Origin: Tritrichomonas musculus | Taxonomy: Eukaryota > Parabasalia > Tritrichomonadida > Tritrichomonadidae | Reading direction: 5' to 3' | DNA length: 64,000 nt | NCBI GenBank assembly: GCA_039105265.1 | Contig: JAPFFF010000025.1 | Coordinates: forward strand, 248,001 to 312,000 | Shown here: positions 18,887-29,028 of the stretch, one piece after another | Position numbering within the stretch: the stretch's first letter is position 1 | How the letters are laid out: each line of letters opens with the position of its first letter | Program-made: the position numbers and the translations under genes | Notes under the pieces: model-generated | Databases searched by the model: none | Seen by the model: the letters and a program-made list of their open reading frames with translations, nothing else | Told to the model about the DNA's origin: nothing

Positions 18887-21370
18887 TCATTTTTCAAAAA
18901 GTTTTATTATTTCTTTGTTTTTTCTCTTAATTGCTAGAGTCAAAGGAGTTATTTCCTTCATTTTAATATCATCAATTATATAGCTGCTTTTCATATCTAT
19001 GTTTAATTTATCAAATGAAATTAAAAATTTGATTATTTTAATATTTTGTTTTTCAATTGCAGCGTTTAGAATCGTTTCTTCTTTTAATATTCTTTTTATA
19101 ATTTTATTTTCAGAAGGGGCCATTTTGATTATTTCTTTTTTTCTTCTAATATTAACATTGATTTTTTTTTCATTCAATAAGAGCTGGATAATATCAAGAT
19201 TTTCAAGATCAACAGCGATATCTAATGGACTTATTTCATCATAAATTATTCTTTCAACATAATATTCAAAATCATCATTTTCCAAATTTTTCAAAATTTT
19301 TTTGCGATATTTTGTTGCTTTGTTTATATCTACTCCATTGAATGATAACAGTAATTTAATAATATTTTCATTTCCCTTTTCAATTGCTGTAAATAAAGCA
19401 GTTTTTTCATATTTTACTTTTTCTTTTTCATTTTTGTACTTTATGATGCTTGCCTTGTTGATATCAATATTATTCGATGATAACAAAAGCTGTAGCATTT
19501 CAATATTTTCTTTTTCAACAGCCATTTGAAGTGCTGTTTTTAGGTTAGGCTCAGAATAATAATAGCCATCATAAAGAACATTTAAATCAAGTTTTTCATT
19601 TGACAATAAAAGTTTGAGCAGTTCGATATTATCATTTTCAATTGCCATGTGCAAAGCTGTTTTTTCGATCTCTTTGTCAAAATCATATATTCCTCCTCGA
19701 GAATAATCTTCCTCATGATAAATCTGATTGATATCGCATCTATTACATGATACAAAAAGTTGAATTATTTGCATATTTGCATTTTCAATTGATTTATGAA
19801 AAGGAGAATAATTTATTTCAATACGATTGAATGGAGTTACTTCCAAATAAGAACTTTTCTGATTTACATCTATTTTTTCGCATTCTAATAAAAGTTTAAT
19901 GATTTCTTCATTGCCATTCTCAATGGCCAGTTCCAAAGCTGTTTTTTCTTCTTCCCTCATTTCAAATGGTTCATATTCGCACTTGATTTTATATGGAATA
20001 TTTGTATTTAAACTTTGGCATGATAATAACTGTTGTAAGATTTCAACATTGTTTTTTTCAATTACAATATGTAAAACTGTTTTATATGTGTTTGTTCTTT
20101 CTCTTCCTCCGTCATTTTTTTCAATCATTGGAATATTCAAATTAATATTAGGACATGATAACAACAATTGTATGATTTCATAACTTTCATTTTCAAATGC
20201 ATAGTGCAATGCTGTTTTTTCATTTGTTCTTCTTATTCCTTTCTTTTCCAAATGCACATAATTAATGTCGAGCTGTTCCAAAGTTAATAAAAGTTTAATT
20301 ATTCCAATGTTTTCATTTTCAATTGCAATAATGAATGCTTCTGAAATGGTATTTGCATCTAACTTTCTATCTGATTTAATCAATGAATCTACCAAAAAGA
20401 CATGATCGAACTTGCACAAATCGCATAAAATTGATTGATCAATGTATTGATTTTCCACATAGTTAAAATTATAAGACTGTAAACTTAATGAAATCAATTT
20501 TTTAATGTCTTTATGGACATAATTGTCAAACAGATAATTAGAGATGTCTGTATGATGGCCAATAATTGATTCTTGAAAGCATTCATTATTAAATAAAACT
20601 TTTTTCTCTTCTAAAAAATGGATTATTTCGGGATTCTTCCCATGAATCGCATAGAGCCAAAGTGATGGTGTCAATGAAACTTTGTTCATGAAAAGATACT
20701 GAAATATTTGAACTGATCCAAAAAAAGCTGAATATTCAATCAATTTTGGTTGCCGACTGATTAGAAATAAATTGGTTTCAAAATAAGAATCAGGTATTTT
20801 TGCTGTTGAAAGAGGTAGATTTATTTGTTGTGTGTATGAAATGAATTTTACAACGTCATCATTTCGAATTAAAGAACAAATATAATCATCATTTTCACCA
20901 ATTTTCCTTTTTTCATTGAATTCATTTGTAAATTCATATTTACCTTCTTTACTTAAATATTTTTGGATTTCTGGATAAAAATACTGTTGATATTCATTGT
21001 TATAAGATATTATTTTTTTTGCAATCAAATCGTCAACAATTAACAGTTGGTTTTCAATTAAAAATAAAATAATTCTTTTGTTTGACTTAAAAATATTGAA
21101 AATTTCATTATTTGAAAAAAAATATTTGATATCATTTTTAAAAATAGACAAAACATTATCAATTTTGTCATAAAAATTTGTTGTATGATGATAATTAATT
21201 ATATTTAATATTAAATAAAGAAGAGCTTTTAGTTTGTCCTTGCTATCAAAAATCTTCGAAACATTTTGCATAAAAAGAAGTGATTGATGGAGATCGTTTT
21301 CATTTTTCTCTATAAAGTCTAAAAGATTTTCCTGAATTTTTCTCATTTGATCTAGAAATTCTTCTGTCAT
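18887..21370 (-). CDS. DUF3447 / ankyrin-repeat protein with long variable linkers
   Basis: An intact 827-aa frame. The N-terminal ~280 residues follow the trichomonad DUF3447 layout: FSNNEIFNIFKSNKRIILFL, NEKRKIGENDDYIC, then LIEYSAFFGSVQIFQYLF and LTPSLWLYAIHGKNPEIIHF. From about residue 350 there are nine or so ankyrin units of the type KTALHYAFENESYEIIQLLL. Between most units, at the same hairpin position after D(I/V)N, sits an extra charged stretch of about 15-30 residues of unrelated sequence. Ankyrin stacks bind proteins; no signal peptide or membrane segment is present, so it is probably cytosolic. The 24140-25285 gene is a paralogue of its N-terminal half. Confidence 0.85.
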   Translation of the reverse strand: MTEEFLDQMRKIQENLLDFIEKNENDLHQSLLFMQNVSKIFDSKDKLKALLYLILNIINYHHTTNFYDKIDNVLSIFKNDIKYFFSNNEIFNIFKSNKRIILFLIENQLLIVDDLIAKKIISYNNEYQQYFYPEIQKYLSKEGKYEFTNEFNEKRKIGENDDYICSLIRNDDVVKFISYTQQINLPLSTAKIPDSYFETNLFLISRQPKLIEYSAFFGSVQIFQYLFMNKVSLTPSLWLYAIHGKNPEIIHFLEEKKVLFNNECFQESIIGHHTDISNYLFDNYVHKDIKKLISLSLQSYNFNYVENQYIDQSILCDLCKFDHVFLVDSLIKSDRKLDANTISEAFIIAIENENIGIIKLLLTLEQLDINYVHLEKKGIRRTNEKTALHYAFENESYEIIQLLLSCPNINLNIPMIEKNDGGRERTNTYKTVLHIVIEKNNVEILQQLLSCQSLNTNIPYKIKCEYEPFEMREEEKTALELAIENGNEEIIKLLLECEKIDVNQKSSYLEVTPFNRIEINYSPFHKSIENANMQIIQLFVSCNRCDINQIYHEEDYSRGGIYDFDKEIEKTALHMAIENDNIELLKLLLSNEKLDLNVLYDGYYYSEPNLKTALQMAVEKENIEMLQLLLSSNNIDINKASIIKYKNEKEKVKYEKTALFTAIEKGNENIIKLLLSFNGVDINKATKYRKKILKNLENDDFEYYVERIIYDEISPLDIAVDLENLDIIQLLLNEKKINVNIRRKKEIIKMAPSENKIIKRILKEETILNAAIEKQNIKIIKFLISFDKLNIDMKSSYIIDDIKMKEITPLTLAIKRKNKEIIKLFEK

Positions 21371-21871
21371 TAATTCAAAAATATTATTTTTGTTTAATTT
21401 TCCAAATTTAAAGATGAAATGGAAAATCCACTTTTTGAAATAAAACGCTTAAAATGAATTCAAAATATGATATAAATATCGTATTACATTCAAAAAAATT
21501 TCTTATTATCAAAAATTGAGTATTTTTATTGAAAAAATGTGCAATATTAGCCACCCAGCATATATTAAAATTTTGGGTAGTTCTCTGTATGATTTATTGC
21601 AATCAAAAACAATCCAATTTCAAAATATAGAAAATGAATTGGAGTTATTGCACTTGCAAATTGACAATTGCAGTCTTTGCTTCTTATTCTTTTTTTAAAA
21701 CTCAATATTTAAAATGATAAAAAAAAAAAAAATAATGTTAGAAATTGTTATTTTTTTTTATCATAAGAGAATGTAATTTAACTTCACTTTATATTTAAAA
21801 AAAGTTTGTAATTATATCACTTGAACAATGAAAATGAATATAGGAAAGTTTGTTTGCATATTTTTGTTCAT
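21371..21871. other. Intergenic, nothing firm
   Basis: Contains a 60-codon + frame (21516-21698) without recognisable motifs, flanked by A and T runs. It is probably noncoding and acts as the promoter side of the 18887-21370 gene and the 3' side of the LRR gene. Confidence 0.5.
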
Positions 21872-24079
21872 CTATGCAAAATTAAATTGCGAAAACTCTT
21901 GTTTCAATGAAATACAACCTTTAAATGCGTCTTTTTCAATTGTCTTAACATTTGATCTAATTATTACTTCTTCTAATGATGAGCATCCATAAAATGCATA
22001 TTCTTCTATCTCGTTTATCCCTGGTGGAATTGTTATTGATGTTAAAGATGTGCAACAATTGAATGTACTTTTTTTAATTTGTGTAATAGAAGAAGGCATT
22101 TCGAATAAAACTTTTGTTAACGATGAGCATTCTTTAAAACATTGTCTTCCCAATACTTTAACAGAAGAAGGAATGAACATTTGTTTCAATGATGTACATC
22201 CATAAAAACACCCTTCTCCAATTGAAGTAACAGAAGAAGGAATTGTAATTTCCTCCAATGAAATGCACTTATAAAAAGTAAAATTCCCAATTAAAGTTAC
22301 AGAATGAGGAATGATTATTTTTTTTATAGATATGCATTTTGTGAAAGAATAATCAAGAAATTCAGTTAACGGTGAAAGGAAAATAATATGGACCAAATTT
22401 ATACATCCTTCAAAAGAAAAAAACTTTATTGATTTTATTAAAGAAGGAATTGTAATTTGTTTTAAAGATGAACATCCACTGAAGGCATAGTTTCCTATAG
22501 AAGCCACAGAAGAAGGAATTGTTATTTGTTTCAAAGATGAGCATCCACTGAAAGCACAATTTCCAATTGAAGTTACAGAAGAAGGAATTATGATTTGTGT
22601 CAATGATAAACATTTTATGAACATATTACTAAATATCTTTTGTATATTACCCATAATTTCTAATGATATTATACTTTTGAAAACATCATTTCCAATTGAA
22701 GTTACAGAAGAAGGGATTATTATTTGTTTCAATGATGAACATCCACTGAAAGCATAATTTCCAATTGAAGTTACAGAAGAAGGGATTATTATTTGTTTCA
22801 ATGATGAACATCCACTGAAAGCATAATTTCCAATTGAAGTTACTGAAGAAGGGATTGCTATTTGTTTCAATAATGAACATCCACTGAAAGCATAATTTCC
22901 AATTGAAGTTACAGAAGAAGGTATTGTAAATTCTAACAATTTTTTACAATTTTCAAAACAAGATTCTTCAATTTCTGTCAATGAACATTGAATAATTACT
23001 TTTTTTAAAGATGAGCAACCACTAAAGCAACTTTTACCAATAAATGTAACAGTTGGTGGTATATTTATAAATGATAATGATGTGCACATATGGAATGAAC
23101 AATTACCAATATAGTACAAAGATGGTGGAATTGTTATCTGAACTAATTGATAACAATTTTCAAAAGTATGGTCTTCGATTGATTTAATTGATGATGGGAT
23201 AGAAATCTGCTCCAATGATGAACAATTGCAAAAAGAATATGGACTAATTGATTTAATCGATGTTGGAATATAAATTTGAGCTAATGATGAGCATTCATGA
23301 AAAGTGTATTTTCCTATTGAATCTATACCAGAAGAAATGTATATATCTTTTAATGATGAACACTTTTTGAATGCAAAATCTCCTATTGAAGCTTTTAAAG
23401 AAAAAATATATACTAACCTCAATGAATAGCAGCATTGAAAGCATCTGTTTCCTATTATTTCAACAGATTCGGGAATTATCACTTCTCTTAATTGTTCACA
23501 GGATTCAAAAGCACTGTCTTCAATTAATTTAACAGATGATGGAATAGTTATACTAATCAATGATATACAATGTTCAAATGCTTTTTGGCAAATTGAAGTT
23601 ACTGAAGAAGGAATTATTATCTTTTTTAACGATGAGCAAAAACTAAAACTATTTTTTCCAATTGACTTTGCAGATTCTGGGATGGCTATTTCACACAATG
23701 ATGAACAATGATCAAATACATTTTCTCCAATTGAAGCAATAGAAGAAAGATTATTTATTTCTTCCAATTTGCTACAATGTTTAAAACATGAATTTCCAAT
23801 TAATACTACTGATGATGGAATTTTAATACGTTTTAAGGATGAACAACTATAAAAGCACCCTTCTCCAATAAATTCCACAGATGATGGAATGATTATTAAC
23901 TTTAAAGAATAACAATTTTGAAAAGCAAAATCACCAATTGAATTAATAAAGGAAGGAATTGTTACTTGGCTTAATTTTGGTAAATCTTTAAAGCATTCAG
24001 GATTTATTTTATTAGTGTTTAAACTTGCCAATAATAATTTTAAAATTTCTTGGTTATCGTTTTTTGCAGCATAGTACAA
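21872..24079 (-). CDS. BspA-like LRR protein, about 30 repeats, with an ankyrin stub
   Basis: A 735-aa frame. The first residues (YYAAKNDNQEILKLLLAS) are the end of an ankyrin repeat, not a natural start. They are followed by about 30 LRR_5/BspA-like units of 23 aa with the pattern IPSSVTSIGNYAFSGCSSLK. BspA-like LRR proteins are the largest family in trichomonads and are linked to adhesion or protein binding; this copy has no signal peptide or membrane anchor. In the same strand 60 bp upstream lies a DUF3447 frame (24140-25285), and DUF3447-ankyrin-LRR is a sensible order, so the two were probably one gene split by a stop/frame change or an unrecognised intron. The true start is therefore uncertain. 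Four central units are almost identical in DNA. Confidence 0.8.
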   Translation of the reverse strand: MYYAAKNDNQEILKLLLASLNTNKINPECFKDLPKLSQVTIPSFINSIGDFAFQNCYSLKLIIIPSSVEFIGEGCFYSCSSLKRIKIPSSVVLIGNSCFKHCSKLEEINNLSSIASIGENVFDHCSSLCEIAIPESAKSIGKNSFSFCSSLKKIIIPSSVTSICQKAFEHCISLISITIPSSVKLIEDSAFESCEQLREVIIPESVEIIGNRCFQCCYSLRLVYIFSLKASIGDFAFKKCSSLKDIYISSGIDSIGKYTFHECSSLAQIYIPTSIKSISPYSFCNCSSLEQISIPSSIKSIEDHTFENCYQLVQITIPPSLYYIGNCSFHMCTSLSFINIPPTVTFIGKSCFSGCSSLKKVIIQCSLTEIEESCFENCKKLLEFTIPSSVTSIGNYAFSGCSLLKQIAIPSSVTSIGNYAFSGCSSLKQIIIPSSVTSIGNYAFSGCSSLKQIIIPSSVTSIGNDVFKSIISLEIMGNIQKIFSNMFIKCLSLTQIIIPSSVTSIGNCAFSGCSSLKQITIPSSVASIGNYAFSGCSSLKQITIPSLIKSIKFFSFEGCINLVHIIFLSPLTEFLDYSFTKCISIKKIIIPHSVTLIGNFTFYKCISLEEITIPSSVTSIGEGCFYGCTSLKQMFIPSSVKVLGRQCFKECSSLTKVLFEMPSSITQIKKSTFNCCTSLTSITIPPGINEIEEYAFYGCSSLEEVIIRSNVKTIEKDAFKGCISLKQEFSQFNFA
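22440..22960 (-). repeat. Nearly identical 69-bp LRR repeat units
   Basis: Within the LRR gene, units encoding IPSSVTSIGNYAFSGCSSLK recur at 69-bp spacing with only a few base differences. The best run is at about 22690-22960, with similar units at 22440-22600. Neighbouring units are far more diverged. This points to recent tandem duplication or gene conversion. Confidence 0.85.
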
Positions 24080-24139
24080 TGAATTATGATTAAAATAAAT
24101 CTATTCAAACACCATAAATTATCTTGACTTAAAATTTCA

Positions 24140-25285
24140 TTAAATTACAAAACAAAATTTTATTTGAAATATAGCATATAACGTCATTAAAAAAATTTTG
24201 TGCTTTATAATTTTCATTTTTTCAATACTGACTTTCTTCTTTGATATAAAAGTTTCAACAAGTGTCTGATAGTCATATTTGCACAAATATAAAAAAAATT
24301 TAATATTATTAATCCTTTCTGGAAAATATGCAAAATTATAATAACGAGCACTTTTGGCTTGAATCAATTTTTCTTTGTTTTTTACAAAATTGGCTTCTTT
24401 ATTTAGAAAATAATTTGTGATATCATTATTATGACAAGCAATTGATTCAATTATAATCTTTAAAATTGGAAATATCTCTTCATCATCTATTTTCTCTTGA
24501 TTTGGGTTAATTAAATATTCTTCAAGAAGATTAATCATTTTTAGATTATTGCTATGAACTGCATATAACCATATTGAAGGACTCAAAGTTTCACCACATC
24601 GAAATAAATATTTAAATATTTTGCATGATCCATAAAATGCGGCGTATTCAATTAATTTTATTTCTTTTTTTAATAATAAAAACGAATTAGTTTCATATAT
24701 TGATTTCTCTATATTACTATCTATAGGATATTGATTTTGATTAACTAATGTTATGAAATCTTCAATTAAATCTTTTCGAATTATTTCGCATAATTTATTA
24801 TCATTTTCTCCTGCTTTCCTCTTTTCATTGAAATCACAGGTAATTATTTTATCATTATTTTGATAATAATTATTGATTTCTAATAAAAAATATTCTTCAT
24901 ATCCATTTTTTTCAATCTCGTTAAGAATATATTTGTAAAAATAAATTACTTTTTCATTGATGAGAAAGAGAATAAGTCTTTTGTTACTAGCAAACATTGT
25001 GAATATTTCATTATTAGAAAAATATTCTCCAATGATTTTCTTGTATTCCATGAGAATTCTTTCGATTTTTTCAAAGAAATTTACGTTTCGATGATGGTTA
25101 TTTGATATAGAAATAATTAAAGAAAGGAATAACTTGAACTCTGGCTTATTTTTGGTAATCTTCAGTCTTTCGATCAAATGGCATAAATTTTCAAAATGTT
25201 CTTCGTTACCATCTTCGTTATCAATAAAATCAAGAACAGAAAATTGGAGACTTTTAAGATTTTCTATTTGTGTTTGAGTTTTCAT
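24140..25285 (-). CDS. DUF3447 domain protein (probably the 5' part of the LRR gene)
   Basis: A 381-aa frame from ATG 25285. It aligns by eye with the N-terminus of the 18887-21370 protein: FSNNEIFTMFASNKRLILFL, NEKRKAGENDNKLC, IYETNSFLLLKKEIKLIEYA, and LSPSIWLYAVHSNNLKMINL. The last ~25 residues, after VETFISKKKVSIEKM, diverge into hydrophobic low-complexity text ending CFVI, where the paralogue would start its ankyrin repeats. The next coding text in the same strand is an ankyrin end at 24079. I read this as one ancestral DUF3447-ankyrin-LRR gene interrupted between 24079 and about 24210. A possible GT...AG interval exists there, but it does not match the known trichomonad intron signals. 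Confidence 0.75.
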   Translation of the reverse strand: MKTQTQIENLKSLQFSVLDFIDNEDGNEEHFENLCHLIERLKITKNKPEFKLFLSLIISISNNHHRNVNFFEKIERILMEYKKIIGEYFSNNEIFTMFASNKRLILFLINEKVIYFYKYILNEIEKNGYEEYFLLEINNYYQNNDKIITCDFNEKRKAGENDNKLCEIIRKDLIEDFITLVNQNQYPIDSNIEKSIYETNSFLLLKKEIKLIEYAAFYGSCKIFKYLFRCGETLSPSIWLYAVHSNNLKMINLLEEYLINPNQEKIDDEEIFPILKIIIESIACHNNDITNYFLNKEANFVKNKEKLIQAKSARYYNFAYFPERINNIKFFLYLCKYDYQTLVETFISKKKVSIEKMKIIKHKIFLMTLYAIFQIKFCFVI

Positions 25286-26336
25286 TTTAAAAAAAAATAA
25301 AAAAAAACTTACCTCCTTCTCTTTTTGTATAGTTTATTTTTTTGTTTGGATAATTGTTCGTGTTTTTAATCAATAATTATGTTCATTTTTAAAATTTTAT
25401 TGAGGTGGAATAGCTCTCTTTAAAATTTAATAAATCAAAATATAAATGTTTCAGAATATATATTCATTTATAAATGAAAAATGTAGAGAAATTCATTTTA
25501 AGGCGGCATATATATTATTTTATATTTAATTATATATAAATATTCTAAAATTATTTAATAAATTGAAAATTTATAATATTTATAAAAAATTATTCTAAAA
25601 CTTTTCTTAGTTGTTCACAGGATTCAAAAGCACTGACCTTCTAAGAAAACAAGAATTAAATATAATATTTTTTAATTGAATATTCAACATTTTGTTCATA
25701 TGTAAGTTTTTAAATATCTCTTAAATATGCTGAATAAAGATGAAATTATTGTATTGTTCTTGCATCATTGTGTTTGTGTTCTTTATTTAGCAACTTATAA
25801 ATATTGTTATGAAATCCTCAAAATTTGTGAACAATTTAAAGTTGTTGACAACAACAGTTCAAAGAAAATTCATAGCATCTTCATTAATGAAGAGAGAAGT
25901 TCTTCTCAACATTGTCGATCAACTTAAATTTGTACTCGTGGATAATGATCAATATAGAATGATTATTTCATGAATTTTTGTAAAAAACTTTGTGATGAGA
26001 TTGAAGCGATTTTTTTTTTTTTTTTTTTTGAATTACTTATTCTTCTATGTCAAGCCATACTTCCATGAGGTTATAAATATATATTGTCCATCTATTGTAA
26101 ACTTATTGAATGATTCATAAAAAAGATTATATTTTTATAAATCAATCAAATTATATTCTTTATAATCAAATAATTAATATATATTTCAAAATTTTAAGTG
26201 AATATAATATAATATATATAGATTAAAAGCTTTTGAAGTTTGAAAATATTGATAAATGTTACTTGGGTAACCTAATCTAAAATTTGGCCAAATATCTTCT
26301 CAATTTTTAAAATTTTTACAACTCAAGAGCAGGAAT
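25286..26336. other. Intergenic with an LRR-gene fragment
   Basis: Mostly AT-rich. About 35 bp at 25602-25640 (around TTGTTCACAGGATTCAAAAG) match the LRR gene at 23485-23520, so a scrap of LRR sequence was copied here. A 66-codon + frame at 25727-25927 and following text (VDQLKFVLVDNDQYRMIIS in another frame) look like a gene remnant of unknown family. Confidence 0.55.
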
Positions 26337-29028
26337 ATGCAAAGCAGTCTATCTAACCTTATCTCTCAACCTAAGAAATGGCCCATTTCGATTAAAAACA
26401 AATATTTGAAGGAAATTTTTGATAAGTTTGTTTCTTGTTTTTATTTAGATGTTAATAAATTTATAAATGAAATAACACAATACAACGGAGAATCAACAAT
26501 CATCGTAATTGAAAAATATTCAGAAACAAATGACAGCGAATACATTTTTGCTTGTTTTGATTACAAATTTATTATTATCCAGATAAAAGCTGAATCAGAC
26601 ACCTTAATTCTATAAGATTTCTTGCAAAATCATAAATTTGAGATATACTATTTACAAAATGACTCAATTTCAAAATCAGAATTGAAAGAAAAAATGATTA
26701 TGAAATTAACAATTTTTCATTAAACTTTTCGATTACAGATTCAAAACAAAAACAGTTTTGGACGACAATTGTCAAATTTTTAAGTGGTTTTTTAATCAAG
26801 AAAAGTTACCAAAATTCAAGAGATAGAAATAATAGTGATGCCAAAACAAAGAACAATTTCCTGGAAGAAGAAGAAGAAATTAAATCGAAAGAGAGTTTCA
26901 TTACATTGAGGGAAATTGGATCAGATGGTTCAGCGATTGTTAATTTAGTATATTATGTTAGAACAGAAGAAATTTTTGCATTAAAAATACCACATAATGA
27001 TGGTGATCAATACAATCAATTGATTGAACGAGAACGATCAAATTATTTGAAAAATCAAGGTCCATACATTGTTAAATATTTCTGATACATTGAGAACTCT
27101 AAAAAAAAGTCTTCTTCTAGAATATGTTGAAGGTGAAACATTGAATAAATATGATACAAAAGAACTCACAATTAAACAAAGATACGACATGATTTTGGAG
27201 ATTTTACATACAGTTCAGTCCATTCACGAAAAAGGACTCATATGACGTGATTTACATGCCAATAACATCATCATCAATTATAATAACGATGCTATTTTGC
27301 ATTTTGCTCTTGGTGTAAATTATGATGAAGGAAAATATGTTTCACGTGATATGAAAAAAGCGATTCATTATTATTCACTTGCTGCTAATCAAAATCATCC
27401 ACAAGCACAATATAATCTTGGTGGAATATATTTTATAGGAGAATATGTTTCACGTGATATAAACAAAGCAATTCATTATTTATCGCTTGCTGCAAATCAA
27501 AATATTCCAGAAGCACAATATAATCTTGGTTTTATATATGCTGCATGTGAATATATTTCACGTGATATAAGTAAATCAATTTATTATTATTCACTTGCTG
27601 CAAATCAAAATCATCCAGAAGCGCAATACAATCTTGGTGGAATATATTTTAAAGGAGAATATATTTCACGTGATATAAACAAAGCAATTCATTATTATTC
27701 ACTCGCTGCAAATCAAAATCATCGACAAGCACAATTTGATCTTGGCTTTATATATGCTACAGATGAATTTATTTCACGCTATATAAACAAAGCAATTCAT
27801 TATTTTTCACTTGCTGCAAATCAAAATTATCCAGAAGCACAATATAATCTTGGTGCAATATATTTTAAAGGAGAATATATTTCACGTGATATAAACAAAT
27901 CAATTCATTATTTATCGCTTGCGGCAAATCAAAATCATCGAGAAGCACAATTTAATCTTGGTAAAATATATTTTAAAGGAGAATATATTTCACGTGATAT
28001 AAACAAATCAATTTATTATTTATCGCTTGCTGCTAATCAAAATATTCCACAAGCACAATATAATCTTGGTGCAATATATGCTGCAGGTAAATATATTTCA
28101 CGTGATATAAACAAAGCAATTCATTTTTATTCACTTGCTGCTAATCAAAATATTCCACAAGCACAATATAATCTTGGTGCAATATATGCTGCAGGTAAAT
28201 ATATTTCACGTGATATAAATAAAGCAATTCATTATTATTCACTTGCTGCAAATCAAAATCATCCAGAAGCACAATTAAATCTTGGTTTTATATATGCTAA
28301 AGGAGAATATATTTCACGTGATATAAACAAAGCAATTCGTTATTATTCACTTGCTGCAAATCAAAATATTCCACAAGCACAATATAATCTTGGTGTAATA
28401 TATACTACAGGTGAATATATTTCACGTGATATAAACAAAGCAATTCGTTATTATTCACTTACTGCTAATCAAAATTATCCACAAGCTCTATTTAATCTTA
28501 GTAAGATATATGCTGAAGGTGAATATGTTCCATATGATACAAGCAAAGCCATTCATTATTTATCACTCACTGCTGATCATAATCATCCACAAGCACAATT
28601 ATGTAGGAGAGTTGCTTTTGTTCGGCTATTTTTTAAAGAAGGATATCAAAAAAGGTGTTTTAAATATATGTCAATCTGCATTTAGAGGTAATAAACAGGC
28701 ATCTTTTGCAGTGGGATATTTGCTTCATGAAGGCAAATATCTTGAAAAAAATATGATAAAAGCAATCAAATATTATAAAAACGCATCATCTTTTAATAAT
28801 GAATACTCGAAGAACAACCTTGGAATCATTTATAAATACGGCTTTGGAGAAGAAATTAAGCCTAATCTTGGATTAGCTAATGAATATTTCAAAGAAGCAA
28901 TCAACCAAAAGAAAGATAAAATCGCGATGTACAACCTTGCTCACATGTATTTATACAATGATCATATTAAAGAAGAATTTGATCCAATTGAATTATTAAT
29001 CCGATCATCAAACGAAGGATTTGTATAA
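26337..29028 (+). pseudogene. Broken kinase-Sel1 gene, paralogue of 7313-11137
   Basis: The order of parts matches the intact gene. The N-terminal region (ATG 26337; STIIVIEKYSETNDSEYIFA) stops at 26615. A kinase-like stretch near 26890-27290 carries ALKIPHNDG and LIERERSNYL but is broken by stops and frame changes. From 27297 a 462-codon open frame encodes 12 almost identical Sel1-like repeats. A frameshift near 28600-28640 leads into the C-terminal Sel1 part (28510-29028), which reads FNNEYSKNNLGIIYKYG like the intact gene's end. The kinase active-site region is lost, so no kinase function is possible. The intact-looking repeat block could still be translated on its own, but it has no good start. 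Confidence 0.85.
27324..28600 (+). repeat. Tandem array of twelve 108-bp Sel1-like units
   Basis: Each unit encodes 36 aa of the form SRDINKAIHYYSLAANQN plus AQYNLGGIY. DNA between units differs at only a few positions, mainly in one or two codons around the HP/IP/YP dipeptide and the FKGEY/AAGKY segment. The intact paralogue's repeats are much more diverged, so this array expanded recently, perhaps after the kinase part was lost. Confidence 0.9.
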
